Shown here: positions 1-8,039 of the stretch, one piece after another
Layout: each line of letters opens with the position of its first letter
Position numbering within the stretch: the first letter of the stretch is position 1
DNA from: Caryophanales bacterium UBA2253
GTDB lineage: Bacteria; Bacillota_I; Bacilli_A; ML615J-28; CAG-698
DNA: 15,033 nucleotides
NCBI GenBank assembly: GCA_002347755.1
Contig: DDXT01000079.1
Location: 1-15,033 of the forward strand
Reading direction: 5' to 3'
Position numbers and translations under genes: made by a program
The notes under the pieces: generated by a model
Told to the model about the DNA's origin: nothing
What the model saw: the letters and a program-made list of their open reading frames with translations, nothing else
The model's database searches: none

Positions 1-1
1 A

Positions 2-163
2 GTACTTATCTTGAAAAGAACCATATTTTTTGATATCCCTGTAACAATTCACGTTTTTTACCGATACAACTCTAGATCGAGATTTTTCTACGGAGGAAGA
101 TATAAGGCGACTGAATGCGTAGAGAACAATAAGGCCTTTAAAATTATTAAAATTGTAGATTAA
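2..163 (+). CDS. 3' end of an unidentified gene (partial)
   Basis: An uninterrupted frame enters from the left edge and ends at TAA (161-163), giving about 53 C-terminal residues. The last part is polar and aromatic with plausible codon use and ends KAFKIIKIVD. I do not recognise the family. The next gene starts 43 bases further on the same strand with no terminator between, so the two may share a transcript. A 53-codon open frame at the edge could be chance, hence the low confidence. Confidence 0.35.
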   Translation, partial: VLILKRTIFFDIPVTIHVFYRYNSRSRFFYGGRYKATECVENNKAFKIIKIVD

Positions 164-206
164 AAAGCGAATCAAACGAAATGCATTAAAATTGAGGTAA
201 AGGAAA

Positions 207-491
207 ATGTTTCTACCAGAAATCCTAGAAGTTGTAATGGTTGTTTGCTTTGGAATATCCTGGCCCTTATCGATTATAAAATCTTATAGAGCCCGGACAA
301 CAAAAGGTAAAAGCATAATATTCTTGTGTTTCATTTTACTTGGTTATGCTTGTGGCATCGCCAGCAAGATTGCCAGTCATAACATTAATTATGTCATCCT
401 TTTTTACATAATCAATTTTGTCATGGTCTTCATTGACGCGATGATATATTTCCGTAACCGAAGAATCGATAAAGGGCTCATAAAGGAATAG
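207..491 (+). CDS. PQ-loop / SemiSWEET-like three-helix membrane protein
   Basis: A 94-residue integral membrane protein with three predicted helices (about residues 6-23, 37-53 and 62-81) and a basic C-terminus. The first helix and following loop carry a WP motif with a KSYRARTTKGKS stretch (FGISWPLSIIKSYR, then TTKGKS), resembling the PQ-loop fold of bacterial SemiSWEETs, in which such a three-helix unit dimerises to pass small solutes. Substrate unknown; the PQ motif itself is not perfect, so a transport role is inference. The start has a GAGGT at 194-198. It is followed 11 bases later by the TfoX-domain gene, whose Shine-Dalgarno begins at the stop codon, suggesting co-transcription. Confidence 0.65.
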   Translation: MFLPEILEVVMVVCFGISWPLSIIKSYRARTTKGKSIIFLCFILLGYACGIASKIASHNINYVILFYIINFVMVFIDAMIYFRNRRIDKGLIKE

Positions 492-502
492 GAGGATTTT
501 CC

Positions 503-826
503 ATGGCCACCGAGCAATCATTTGTTGAATACATATGCGAACAAATTAGCGATGCCGGAATCATAACCTACCGGAAGATGTTTAGCGAATACATAGTTTA
601 TGTCAATGACAAACCGATCATTTTGGTTTGTGACAATACTCCGTTCGTTAAGATCAAAGATGAGATTAAAGACCTGATGGAAAATGCGGATACCGGCGAA
701 CCATATACAGGCGCCAAAGAACATTATGTTTTGGACATAGACAATTCGGATTTCGCGGTAAAAGTGATCAAGATCCTGGAGAATATCACGCCTTATCCCA
801 AACCAAAGAAAAGAAAAACGAAATAA
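503..826 (+). CDS. TfoX N-terminal domain protein
   Basis: A 107-residue cytoplasmic protein matching the stand-alone TfoX_N family along its length: an N-terminal helix, then the hallmark segment RKMFSEYIVYVNDKPIILV (about residues 24-42) and a beta-rich middle with VCDNTPFVK, ending in a lysine-rich tail. The domain is named after the Gammaproteobacterial competence regulator TfoX/Sxy; stand-alone copies in Gram-positive bacteria have no established role, so a competence function should not be assumed. A strong AGGAGG lies just before ATG 503, and the gene follows the PQ-loop gene by 11 bases. A weak terminator-like hairpin follows. Confidence 0.8.
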   Translation: MATEQSFVEYICEQISDAGIITYRKMFSEYIVYVNDKPIILVCDNTPFVKIKDEIKDLMENADTGEPYTGAKEHYVLDIDNSDFAVKVIKILENITPYPKPKKRKTK

Positions 827-837
827 TCCAAGAACAT

Positions 838-873
838 GCCTGGCGAGTTTACACTGTCAGGCCTTTTATTTTT
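838..873 (+). terminator. Probable terminator after the TfoX-domain gene
   Basis: GCCTG (838-842) pairs with CAGGC (858-862); the stem extends inward with two G-U wobbles around a C-G pair (843-845/855-857), then CTTTTATTTTT follows. It is only moderately strong. Confidence 0.5.
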
Positions 874-883
874 CCGAAATTCG

Positions 884-912
884 TTGCCTCTTGATTGGCG
901 TTGCGATATAAT
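884..912 (+). promoter_or_regulatory. Sigma-A type promoter for the 991-3635 unit
   Basis: TTGCCT (884-889), a 17-base spacer and a perfect TATAAT (907-912). This predicts transcription starting near 919 and a leader of about 70 bases containing a 6-bp hairpin (CACAAG 932-937 with CTTGTG 946-951). Confidence 0.75.
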
Positions 913-990
913 TCATGTGTCGAGGTTTTTTCACAAGCCCCAAGACTTGTGGAAATTAACCCGCTAATAAAGTGAAGAGGAAGAAGAATC

Positions 991-1596
991 ATGAAGCGAA
1001 GACAAGAAACAACCATTTTTTGGATCATTGTGTTATTGGTCGTCATTGCGGCACTGGTGTCCGGAGTTGCGGTTTTGATCAGTAAAGATGAGTATGTGGC
1101 GCAAGCCGTAACGACCGCCACCGCCGTCATCGGGGCTTTTGCCATTTGGTTTCAGATGCAAAAGAACAAGAAACTCAATGAAGGCGAATTCATTGTCAAT
1201 CTGAACAAGCAATTCATCGAGAACAAGCATATCTATGATTTGTTTTTAAAACTTGAGAAATATGAGCGAAAAGGCAATGAAGAGAATGAATTCACTGACG
1301 ATGACATCGCGAACATTGCGGCGTACATGACTTTCTTTGAAGTGATCTATTCCTTGATTGAACGGAAGATCATCAAACTTTGGATGATCGACGATCTGTT
1401 CTCATATCAGTTCTTTTTGCTTCTAAACAACAAACACATCCAGAATCTGGAATTGATCCCGTGCGATACTTATTATGCCAATGTTTTTAGGCTATATAAA
1501 ATTTGGAAAGATTATCGAAAGAAAAATAATGATCCGATCATGCATGAAGAAAGCTGCATCTTAAGCCGGATTTCATACCAATTGGATGAAAGTTAG
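991..1596 (+). CDS. Two-helix membrane protein of unknown function
   Basis: A 201-residue protein with a basic N-terminus, two hydrophobic helices (about residues 9-31 and 36-54) and a long charged, mostly helical cytoplasmic part starting around QMQKNKKLNEGEF. The layout, two short N-terminal helices followed by a soluble helical domain with a conserved FIVNLN...F pattern, recalls DUF4760-like Bacillota membrane proteins, but I cannot assign it firmly and no catalytic motif is visible. AGAGG at 976-980 precedes the start. Its stop lies inside the following acetyltransferase frame (11-base overlap), implying translational coupling if the upstream ATG of that gene is used. Confidence 0.7.
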   Translation: MKRRQETTIFWIIVLLVVIAALVSGVAVLISKDEYVAQAVTTATAVIGAFAIWFQMQKNKKLNEGEFIVNLNKQFIENKHIYDLFLKLEKYERKGNEENEFTDDDIANIAAYMTFFEVIYSLIERKIIKLWMIDDLFSYQFFLLLNNKHIQNLELIPCDTYYANVFRLYKIWKDYRKKNNDPIMHEESCILSRISYQLDES

Positions 1597-2182
1597 GAAG
1601 ACCGTGAAGAAATCCAATTCCGTTTCCCAAAACATCAGCTTGCGAAAGGCTTGCTTGGACGACATCGAAGCGATCATGAACATCGAATACCAATGCTTTA
1701 GCCAAGACACCATCGAAGACGCCGAAGTATACCGACGCCGCATTCGGACTTTTCCGGACGGTTTTTGGGTTTTGGAGAAAGGCGGAGAAACGATAGGAGC
1801 CATTTCTTCGGAAATATGGAATAAAACAGAGGAAATCAGCGCGGATTTGTTTTGTTTGGGACACGACATCGCGGGAAAACACAATCCAAGCGGAAATGAG
1901 CTGTACATATCGTCTTTGGGAGTTCTTCCGTCTCATCGGGGGAATGGATACGGGGAAAAGCTTTTTCTTTCTTTGATCGAAAGCGTGTCGATTGCTTATC
2001 CGAACGTGACCTCCGCCATCTTGCTGTTCGCGGATGATTGGAAAGCCGCCCGGAAGATCTATGAAAAGAACGGCTTTAAAACTGTGGAGATCCTTCCGGC
2101 TTTCTTTGGAGGAAGGAAAGACCCAGCTCATGACGGAATCGTCATGCGCAACCTTATCCATAATCATCGACCGGTTCGATGA
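1586..2182 (+). CDS. GNAT-family N-acetyltransferase
   Basis: A 198-residue single-domain acetyltransferase that would transfer an acetyl group from acetyl-CoA to an amine substrate that cannot be predicted. The acetyl-CoA binding motif A is clear: LYISSLGVLPSHRGNGYG, with R-G-N-G-Y-G at about residues 118-123, and the motif B helix follows as AARKIYEKNGFK (154-165). The N-terminal beta strand ISLRKACLDDIEAI is typical of the fold. The ATG at 1586 has no good Shine-Dalgarno and overlaps the preceding gene; an in-frame GTG at 1604, closely behind AGGAAG, would give a protein six residues shorter that still contains the whole domain. The gene sits between a membrane protein and a lipoprotein in one apparent operon. 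Confidence 0.88.
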   Translation: MKVRKTVKKSNSVSQNISLRKACLDDIEAIMNIEYQCFSQDTIEDAEVYRRRIRTFPDGFWVLEKGGETIGAISSEIWNKTEEISADLFCLGHDIAGKHNPSGNELYISSLGVLPSHRGNGYGEKLFLSLIESVSIAYPNVTSAILLFADDWKAARKIYEKNGFKTVEILPAFFGGRKDPAHDGIVMRNLIHNHRPVR

Positions 2183-2216
2183 ACGATCACAAATAAAATA
2201 AAAAAGGGGAAAAGAA

Positions 2217-3635
2217 ATGAAAAAAATCTTGATCATGTTGGTATCGTTAGTGTTTACATTTGCCCTTGTTGGCTGCAGTTCCGAAGACCAGTACGCCTTG
2301 TTATCGGAAGAACTGGATGGGGTTAAGGAATCGGTGTTTGCTTTGGAAGAAAGCCTCGCGGCTTCCGAAACCGAAAGTGCGGCGCTTAGCACCGAAGTCG
2401 ATGCTTTGAACTCGGAACTTGACGGTTTACAAACCGAACTTCAAAATCAAATCGATGTTTTGGAAGCCGAGATCGCCGAATTGGAACTTGACATTTTGAA
2501 TTCCGGTTATGCCAATCAGGAGCAACAAACCCTGATTACATCCTTGCAAGCGCAAATTACGGACATTAGCGAGGAACTGGCCCAAAACATCAACATCTTC
2601 CTGGCCAAAGAATATTATCTGGCGGTTGGGGATACTTTCCAATTGTTCTACCGAAGCGTCATCCAAGCCGTGGATCCATACCACTATTACATCAAACTGA
2701 CTGGGACCAAAGGCTATGCTTATCCAAGATATTTTGAATGGGCACCGGCTGCTACGGATTACGGAAAGACTTTTACTTTGAAAATGTCGATCTGCGATGA
2801 TAACGGAAACGTCATCAGCGAGAAGACGACCAACTTAATCGTTTCGATGGCCGTCAATCCCGCTACAACCAAGAATGTTCTTTGCATCGGAGACAGTCTG
2901 ACTTCCAACGGTTACTGGGTCGCTCAGGGAATCAAGAAATACAATACCGCGGGTGCCACCAACATCGTTACTCTTGGCACGGTTACTTCAACCTATAACG
3001 GCGTTACCATCAAACATGAAGGTCACGGCGGTTGGCAATGGTCGTCGTATGTGACCGGATACGCCACCACTCCGGTTACTCCAAGCCCGTTTTGGAATGC
3101 TAGCAACCAACTGGATTTCCAGTACTATTGCACCTCCCATGGCTATTCTTCCATTGATGAAGCCTTCATCCTGATGACCTGGAACGGGATCGGCGGATCT
3201 TTCCGGGAATTCTCGTTTGCTTCCGAACCATTCCTGAGTGCCAAAACATTAATAGACAAACTGCATGCGGATTATTCGAATGCGAAAATAACCTTGATGG
3301 GAATACCGCTTCCGTCCATGAACGGCGGATTGTCCGCTTATTACACGCTGGACAAATCTTACGCGGACAACTACGGACAGATGGTCACCGCCATGAAGTA
3401 TAATCTGTTTTTGGAAGAATTCTGCGATCTTCCGGCTTATTCGACCTTCATGCGTTATGTGGACGTGAAAGGTCAATTTGACTCCGAATACAACATGCCA
3501 ACAACCCCGAAGGCCGTCAACACCGAGTCAACCACGACCGAACCGATCGGAACCAGCATGGGAATGCACCCGAACACCGACGGATATGAACAGATCGGCG
3601 ATGCCTTCTATCGGGCGTTATGCAATCACAATTAA
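2217..3635 (+). CDS. Lipoprotein with coiled coil, beta domain and SGNH/GDSL hydrolase domain
   Basis: A 472-residue secreted protein. Residues 1-20 form a lipoprotein signal ending LVGC with Cys20 as the lipidation site. Residues about 23-125 are a heptad-rich coiled coil made of Glu, Leu, Ser and Ala. About 133-212 is a probable small beta domain (VGDTFQLFYR...FTLKMSICDDNGN). The rest is an SGNH hydrolase: block I IGDSLT with nucleophile Ser227, block II HEGHGGW with glycines 271-272, block III TWNGIGG with Asn323, block V MHPNTDGY with His451. The Asp usually three residues before that His is Met here. The family hydrolyses esters or removes acetyl groups from glycans; the substrate is unknown. 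The beta-domain plus SGNH layout resembles C-terminal modules of some phage tail proteins. It lies 34 bases after the acetyltransferase, with GGGG at 2205-2208 as ribosome site. Confidence 0.85.
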   Translation: MKKILIMLVSLVFTFALVGCSSEDQYALLSEELDGVKESVFALEESLAASETESAALSTEVDALNSELDGLQTELQNQIDVLEAEIAELELDILNSGYANQEQQTLITSLQAQITDISEELAQNINIFLAKEYYLAVGDTFQLFYRSVIQAVDPYHYYIKLTGTKGYAYPRYFEWAPAATDYGKTFTLKMSICDDNGNVISEKTTNLIVSMAVNPATTKNVLCIGDSLTSNGYWVAQGIKKYNTAGATNIVTLGTVTSTYNGVTIKHEGHGGWQWSSYVTGYATTPVTPSPFWNASNQLDFQYYCTSHGYSSIDEAFILMTWNGIGGSFREFSFASEPFLSAKTLIDKLHADYSNAKITLMGIPLPSMNGGLSAYYTLDKSYADNYGQMVTAMKYNLFLEEFCDLPAYSTFMRYVDVKGQFDSEYNMPTTPKAVNTESTTTEPIGTSMGMHPNTDGYEQIGDAFYRALCNHN

Positions 3636-3660
3636 AAGAATAGAGAATATCCTTGAACCG

Positions 3661-3691
3661 GGCCGCCAATAAATTTGACGGCCTTATTTTT
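3661..3691 (+). terminator. Terminator after the SGNH lipoprotein gene
   Basis: GGCCG (3661-3665) pairs with CGGCC (3679-3683) across a 13-base loop, followed by TTATTTTT. It lies 26 bases after the stop codon and faces the same way. Confidence 0.8.
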
Positions 3692-3857
3692 CATTAAATG
3701 ACAAAAAGCACGGACACCGAAAATAAAAGAAATTTTTCTAGTTTCATCAGTTTGGATTTTCAATTACGAAGGATGATGTTAATTTTGTCTTAATGTTTCA
3801 TGAAATAACCTTGCAATGAGTTCTTCAAAGCCTTACCCTTTTTTTAAAACCTAGACG

Positions 3858-3886
3858 GGGCTTAAAGACGCCAGAAAACCTAGCCC
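3858..3886 (+). other. Possible RNA hairpin immediately before a terminator
   Basis: GGGCT (3858-3862) can pair with AGCCC (3882-3886) across a 19-base loop, and an intrinsic terminator stem begins four bases later. The pair could be the 3' part of a small RNA or an attenuated leader. I do not recognise a known riboswitch class and see no clear promoter upstream. Confidence 0.3.
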
Positions 3887-3889
3887 AAC

Positions 3890-3910
3890 GCCGGCAACCC
3901 GGCTTTTTTT
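3890..3910 (+). terminator. Strong intrinsic terminator with no assigned gene
   Basis: GCCGG (3890-3894), loop CAAC, CCGGC (3899-3903), then seven T. A textbook intrinsic terminator about 255 bases after the previous gene, which already has its own terminator, so the transcript it ends is unknown. Confidence 0.8.
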
Positions 3911-3931
3911 AGACTGTTTCAGTTTAAACAT

Positions 3932-4016
3932 GGAAAAAGGGGTAAAATGGCCCTTAAAAAACCGAGGAAAAGGTGTAATATCATATTTGAATTTCTAAGA
4001 AAAAGGTGTAAAATAT
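3932..4016 (+). repeat. Three direct repeats with exact 33-bp spacing
   Basis: Copies of about 17 bases with consensus GRAAAAGGKGTAAWAT occur at 3932-3948, 3966-3981 and 3999-4016. The T ending the GGKGT core falls at 3943, 3976 and 4009, exactly 33 bases apart, while the bases between the copies do not match. The third copy lies about 20 bases before the ATG of the ATPase pseudogene. The phasing suggests binding sites on one DNA face or repeated promoter-like elements. Confidence 0.7.
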
Positions 4017-4036
4017 AGTTGAAAGAAGGATTCCAT

Positions 4037-5336
4037 ATGTTAAAGCGAAAAATCGATTCAATATTGCTTGAGTGGAAAAAGGAGCCTGATAAAAAAGCCC
4101 TATTGATCAAAGGCGCCAGACAGGTGGGCAAAACGACCAGCATTTAAGAATTCGGGAAAAAGAATTACCAATCGTTCATAGAACTTAACTTTGAAAGAAA
4201 TCCCGAATTTAAGGATATTTTCTCCGGGTCTTTGGACCCCAGAACGATTATTCTTAACATGTCGGCTTAGGGCTTGGAGCCGTTTATTGAAGGCGGGACC
4301 TTAATTTTTTTTGATGAGGTCCAATCTTGTCCCAATGCAAGAACCGCCATAAAATTTCTTGTTCAGGACGGTCGATTTGACTATATTGAATCGGGTTCGC
4401 TTTTTGGAATTAATTATCAAGACGTTAGCAGCTATCCGGTTGGATTTGAAATGCAACACGAGATGCATTCTTTGGATTTTGAAGAATATCTTTGGGGAAA
4501 GGGAATCGGGGAGGAAGTCATCGCGGTATTAAGAGAATCATTCATCCAAAGAAAACCCCTCAACCCCATCATTCATAAAGCAATGATGAGAAACTTCCGA
4601 GAATACATGGTGGTTGGGGGAATGCCCAGGGTCATAAACAAATTCATTGAGACCGGTGACATTTCAAAAGTAATTCAAGAACAAAAAGACATCATCAATG
4701 GCTATCGCGATGATGTAAAAAAGTACGCCGGGACAAATAAGAATAAGGTCCAAGAAACTTTTGACTCCATTCCGGAACAACTCAATAAGAAAAACAAACG
4801 ATACTTTTTGACGATGCTCTCAAAAGAGCCAAGAATGAGAACTTATAAAGATTCAATCATGTGGCTATTCGATGCCAACATTGCTTCGCCTTTTTACAAC
4901 ATATCCGCCATTGAGTTTCCTCTATCATTAAATGAAAAGAGGAATTTGTTTAAGGTCTACATGAAAGATACCGGGCTCTTAGTTGCCATGTCTTTCGGGA
5001 ATATCCAGAATGAAGTGCTGAATGGAAACATCGAAATTAACGAAGGGTCAATTCTTGAGAATGCCTTAGCCGAGGCCTTTGTGAAGAACGGCCATCGACT
5101 CAATTATTACGATCGCAAAAAAACCAACCAGCATGGAAATTGATTTTGTTTTACAAATAAATAACCGGCTGCAGATCATTGAATCGAAATCGGGTTCGGA
5201 TTTTGAAAAACATGATTCATTGGATCAATTAATGAGGGAACAAAGTCTGGATCAGCCCATCGTTTTTTGTGTTGAGAACATCCATGAGCAGAATGACATT
5301 TTGTATCTGCCTTATTATTTTTCGTTTATTATTTAA
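4037..5336 (+). pseudogene. AAA-type ATPase with DUF4143 domain, disrupted
   Basis: Read through, this is a near full-length ATPase of the AAA_14/DUF4143 family: start ATG 4037 behind AAGAAGGA, Walker A GARQVGKTT (about residues 26-34), Walker B GGTLIFFDEVQ (Asp93-Glu94), then SLFGINYQDVSSYPVGFEM and MHSLDFEEYLWGKGI, and a C-terminal nuclease-like DUF4143 part with GSILENALAEAFVKNGHRLNYY. Three lesions are visible: an in-frame TAA at 4145-4147, an in-frame TAG at 4268-4270, and a one-base frameshift near 5125-5140, after which the family's EIDFVL and IESKSGSDF continue in another frame to TAA at 5334. The three together rule out a product from the intact frame. Roles of this family are poorly defined; many copies look like selfish or defence-linked genes. 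Confidence 0.9.
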
Positions 5337-5498
5337 ATTGGGCGGGAGGAGTTTACGCTTTTAAGATGATGCTAAAACATGAAATTGATATCTCCAAATC
5401 ATTGGGAAGACATAATCAATTGGAAAAATGTTGAGCTTTCTTACCGAATCGATTAATAATTATTTCCTAAGGGCTAAAACCAATCAGGAGGAAAAACC

Positions 5499-7148
5499 AT
5501 GAATATTAATAATTTTGAGGAATACATCGACGAAGTCATTCTCGAAAGGGGAAGAGAATATTTTGAAGCACACAAATATTCGGATTTCAATGTTGATGGG
5601 AATCATTATTCGATTACTGCTCATGGTACCCACGACTACCATGTTGACGCTAACCTAGACGCTTTCGATGACATCGTCGTCTCGGATTGCAACTGCCCGT
5701 ATGAAATGGGGGACAATTGCAAGCATGAAGTGGCGCTTTTCTTTGCCATACGCCATTTTTTGGAAGAAAAAGGAAAGGTTGGGGTTTTGAAAGAACCAGG
5801 AAACCAAAAGCCTGAATTTGATGATCAACCTAAAGCTATGTCAGAAGAAAGGCCAAAGCCGAAAACAACAACTTCCAATAACCGTTTTAAAATAATCCTC
5901 GAAGCAGGAGAAAGCGCCGAAAAGTTAAAAGTTGCCAGAAGGATCATCCGCTTTTATTATCAAAGAGCCCGGAAGGGTGGGTTTATCGAGTATGACCAAG
6001 CTCCGCTGGCTTTTATGGGAGTTAGTTTTGTTTTTGAAACCGCGATGGTTTGCGAAGAAGCGGAGCTTGGAGTTTCCCTTTGTTTATTGGCGATTGAAGA
6101 AGTTTATAAAGTGGGAGACATTGATGATTCATACGGACTGATCAGCGAGATGCTGTATACCGGAGAAGAGAACCTCAAAAAATTGCTTGATGATAATATG
6201 ATAAAACTAACGAAACGGGAACGAAGGTCCTTGTTCGATTTGTTGTTGAAACACATGCGAAAATATTGGGACCAGGATTTGGATTTTTCCGGAGGAGCTT
6301 TGATCGAAACGCTGCTTCAATTTGGGCACGATCCGGATCTACGCTCGGAATACGATTACTTTCTTAAAACCCTTCTGAAGAATCTTTCCGAGAAAACGGA
6401 AGCATACGAAACCGAGTTTCGAATCCAATCCATCGAGCAACTGCAATTTAAACGGATTTTTCTGTATGGGAATCGCGAAGAGCTGGACAGTTTCCTTGAA
6501 CAGCACCTTCAAAATCCGAACATGCGCGAATATGCCATCACGGAAGCGATTACGATCGAAAATTATGAACGGGCTTTGCTTCTGATAGAGGACGGAAGAA
6601 TTCAAGACAAGGATTTCGCGGGCTTGGTCGCCCGGTGGGACAAATTGGCTTTTGAAGTATATTCCAAACTCAATCAAACCGATGAAGTTCGAAAGTTGGC
6701 TTTAGAATTTCTTCTTAAAGATGAAAAAGAGTATTATGAGCCCTATCTTGGGACCTTTCCCAACCAAGAGCGGGATCAAGCCGTTGATGGGCTATTGAGC
6801 CGTTTTGAAAAACTTCCCCAACCGCTTGAGGTGTACGTCAAGATTCTGATATTTGAAAAGAGACATGAAAAACTGATGTCTTTTTGTGAACATAACCCCT
6901 ACCGGATCGAAAAATTATATCCTCATCTTTTGGATACGCATCGGGAGAGGGTGCGGGCCTGCTTCCTTCGCTGGATTTGGGAACAAGCAACGAATGCAAA
7001 TAATCGAAAAGAATATAAGCGGTTATGCAAGCGACTAAAAGTATTCAAGAATGTTTTCAGCGATGCATTTCCAGTTTTGTTAAAAGAATTGAGAGAAGCC
7101 TTTGCACGCCGTCCCGCCATGCTTGAAGAACTTTGCGCTCTTGCATAG
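5499..7148 (+). CDS. SWIM zinc-finger protein with alpha-helical C-terminal region
   Basis: A 549-residue cytoplasmic protein. Near the N-terminus it has a SWIM zinc finger of CxCx(n)CxH form: Cys64, Cys66, Cys74 and His76 within CNCPYEMGDNCKH. SWIM fingers are thought to bind DNA or proteins. Residues about 85-125 are a low-complexity linker rich in Lys, Pro and Glu. From about 130 to the end the protein is helical and repeat-like (solenoid or TPR-like, for example ITIENYERALLLIEDGRI and LNQTDEVRKLALEFLLKDE). In Bacillota such proteins are often found beside a SNF2-type helicase; none is visible here. AGGAGG at 5486-5491 sets the start at ATG 5499. No terminator is obvious downstream. Confidence 0.85.
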   Translation: MNINNFEEYIDEVILERGREYFEAHKYSDFNVDGNHYSITAHGTHDYHVDANLDAFDDIVVSDCNCPYEMGDNCKHEVALFFAIRHFLEEKGKVGVLKEPGNQKPEFDDQPKAMSEERPKPKTTTSNNRFKIILEAGESAEKLKVARRIIRFYYQRARKGGFIEYDQAPLAFMGVSFVFETAMVCEEAELGVSLCLLAIEEVYKVGDIDDSYGLISEMLYTGEENLKKLLDDNMIKLTKRERRSLFDLLLKHMRKYWDQDLDFSGGALIETLLQFGHDPDLRSEYDYFLKTLLKNLSEKTEAYETEFRIQSIEQLQFKRIFLYGNREELDSFLEQHLQNPNMREYAITEAITIENYERALLLIEDGRIQDKDFAGLVARWDKLAFEVYSKLNQTDEVRKLALEFLLKDEKEYYEPYLGTFPNQERDQAVDGLLSRFEKLPQPLEVYVKILIFEKRHEKLMSFCEHNPYRIEKLYPHLLDTHRERVRACFLRWIWEQATNANNRKEYKRLCKRLKVFKNVFSDAFPVLLKELREAFARRPAMLEELCALA

Positions 7149-7174
7149 AACTGGGATTACAGCTGTCATGAATG

Positions 7175-8039
7175 TCATCCCAAACAAAATGTTAGTATTT
7201 TTAGTTGTTTTGCCTGGCGGTTACTTTTTGGGAAGAGGAGTTGGGGGACACCTGAGTCTGCAAAAGGAAAATGCTGTGAAAAGACCAATAGAATAGAAAC
7301 ACGTGTAACCATTCTTTCTAATTTAAACATTTTTAATAATTTTTCTATTAAGGAATTATCCAATTCACAAACTGCAAATAATTTTTTCCCAGCAACTTTT
7401 ATTGAAGCACCAACATGAAACAAAGTTTGTCCATCCATAATTATAAATCGATCATGAATATTAGTTTTATGAAAAACAATCAATGGGCCATATTGTTTAT
7501 TGAATAGAGTTTCATCTTGTTTTGTGATTTTTGAAGTGATTGGGCTAGTGTAGATGAATACTTTTACTCCTTGATTCTTTACTTTCAAACGATCAAGAAT
7601 GGTTCGATCAGTAAAATTATCAATAATGATTATTTCATTTTCCGCTTTTTCAAACATTTGTTGGATAAATGAATAAGCGCCATATACTTCACCATTAAAG
7701 AAAATAGACTGCTGGGGTAATTTTTGTTGATTGGCAAAAGATTCCAGTTTTACCAGTCTTTTATCCGTTTTTCCAACTTCATCGGTTAATTTTCATAATT
7801 CTCATAGGTAACAAGGGGTCTGTTCTCGTTTATTGTGAATCCCTTTATTAAAAACTCCTTTAAAACAAGAATAGCCCATTTTCTAAACAGTATGCCTCCT
7901 TTGGAATTAACTCTATAGCCAATTGAGATTATCATGTCCAGATTATAAAAATTAACTAATCTTTTTACCGATCTATTACTTTCAATTCGAACAATTTCCT
8001 TTTTGGAAAGAGTTGATATTAGATCTAGTTCCTCATCGT
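7175..8039 (-). pseudogene. RhuM-family protein, 5'-truncated and frameshifted
   Basis: On the minus strand, two adjoining frames together give the RhuM family. The first, from 8039 down to a stop at about 7786, reads DEELDLIS... and FYNLDMIISIGYRVNSKGG, then FRKWAILVLKEFLIKGFTIN. After a one-base frameshift near 7786-7800 the second frame reads LTDEVGKTDKRLVKLE, QSIFFNGEVYGAYSFIQQMF, the stretch ENEIIIIDNFTDRTILDRL and NIHDRFIIMDGQTLFHVGAS, the family's C-terminal PLD-like part. The N-terminal portion is missing because an IS3-type end abuts codon DEEL at 8039/8040. The C-terminal tail runs on past the usual family end to a stop at 7175. RhuM proteins occur in mobile and virulence-linked regions; the biochemical role is unsettled. 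This copy is almost surely inactive. Confidence 0.85.

Larger units (their letters stand above)
3692..4036. other. Gene-free spacer with structured segment and direct repeats
   Basis: About 345 bases without a supportable gene. The first 150 bases are AT-rich and show nothing I can name. From 3846 there are two copies of AAAACCTAG (3846-3854 and 3875-3883), a possible hairpin (3858-3862 with 3882-3886), a strong terminator hairpin (3890-3910), then three phased direct repeats (3932-4016) leading to the start of the ATPase pseudogene. Confidence 0.6.

Noticed and set aside
1538..2392. Long minus-strand frame opposite the acetyltransferase gene
   Set aside because: It is antisense to two well-supported genes and has no recognisable domain; it results from the codon use of the opposite strand.
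4145..4270. Stop-codon reassignment or read-through as an explanation for the in-frame TAA and TAG in the ATPase
   Set aside because: Two different stop codons plus a separate frameshift occur in the same gene, while neighbouring intact genes end with TAA, TAG and TGA. Decay is simpler.
5379..5456. 25-codon frame starting MKLISPNHWEDIINWKNV
   Set aside because: Too short, no good ribosome site, no recognisable family. It may be a gene scrap but cannot be supported.
7102..7296. Plus-strand frame overlapping the SWIM gene end
   Set aside because: It starts inside the SWIM coding sequence and overlaps the RhuM tail on the other strand, with no ribosome site and no family resemblance.
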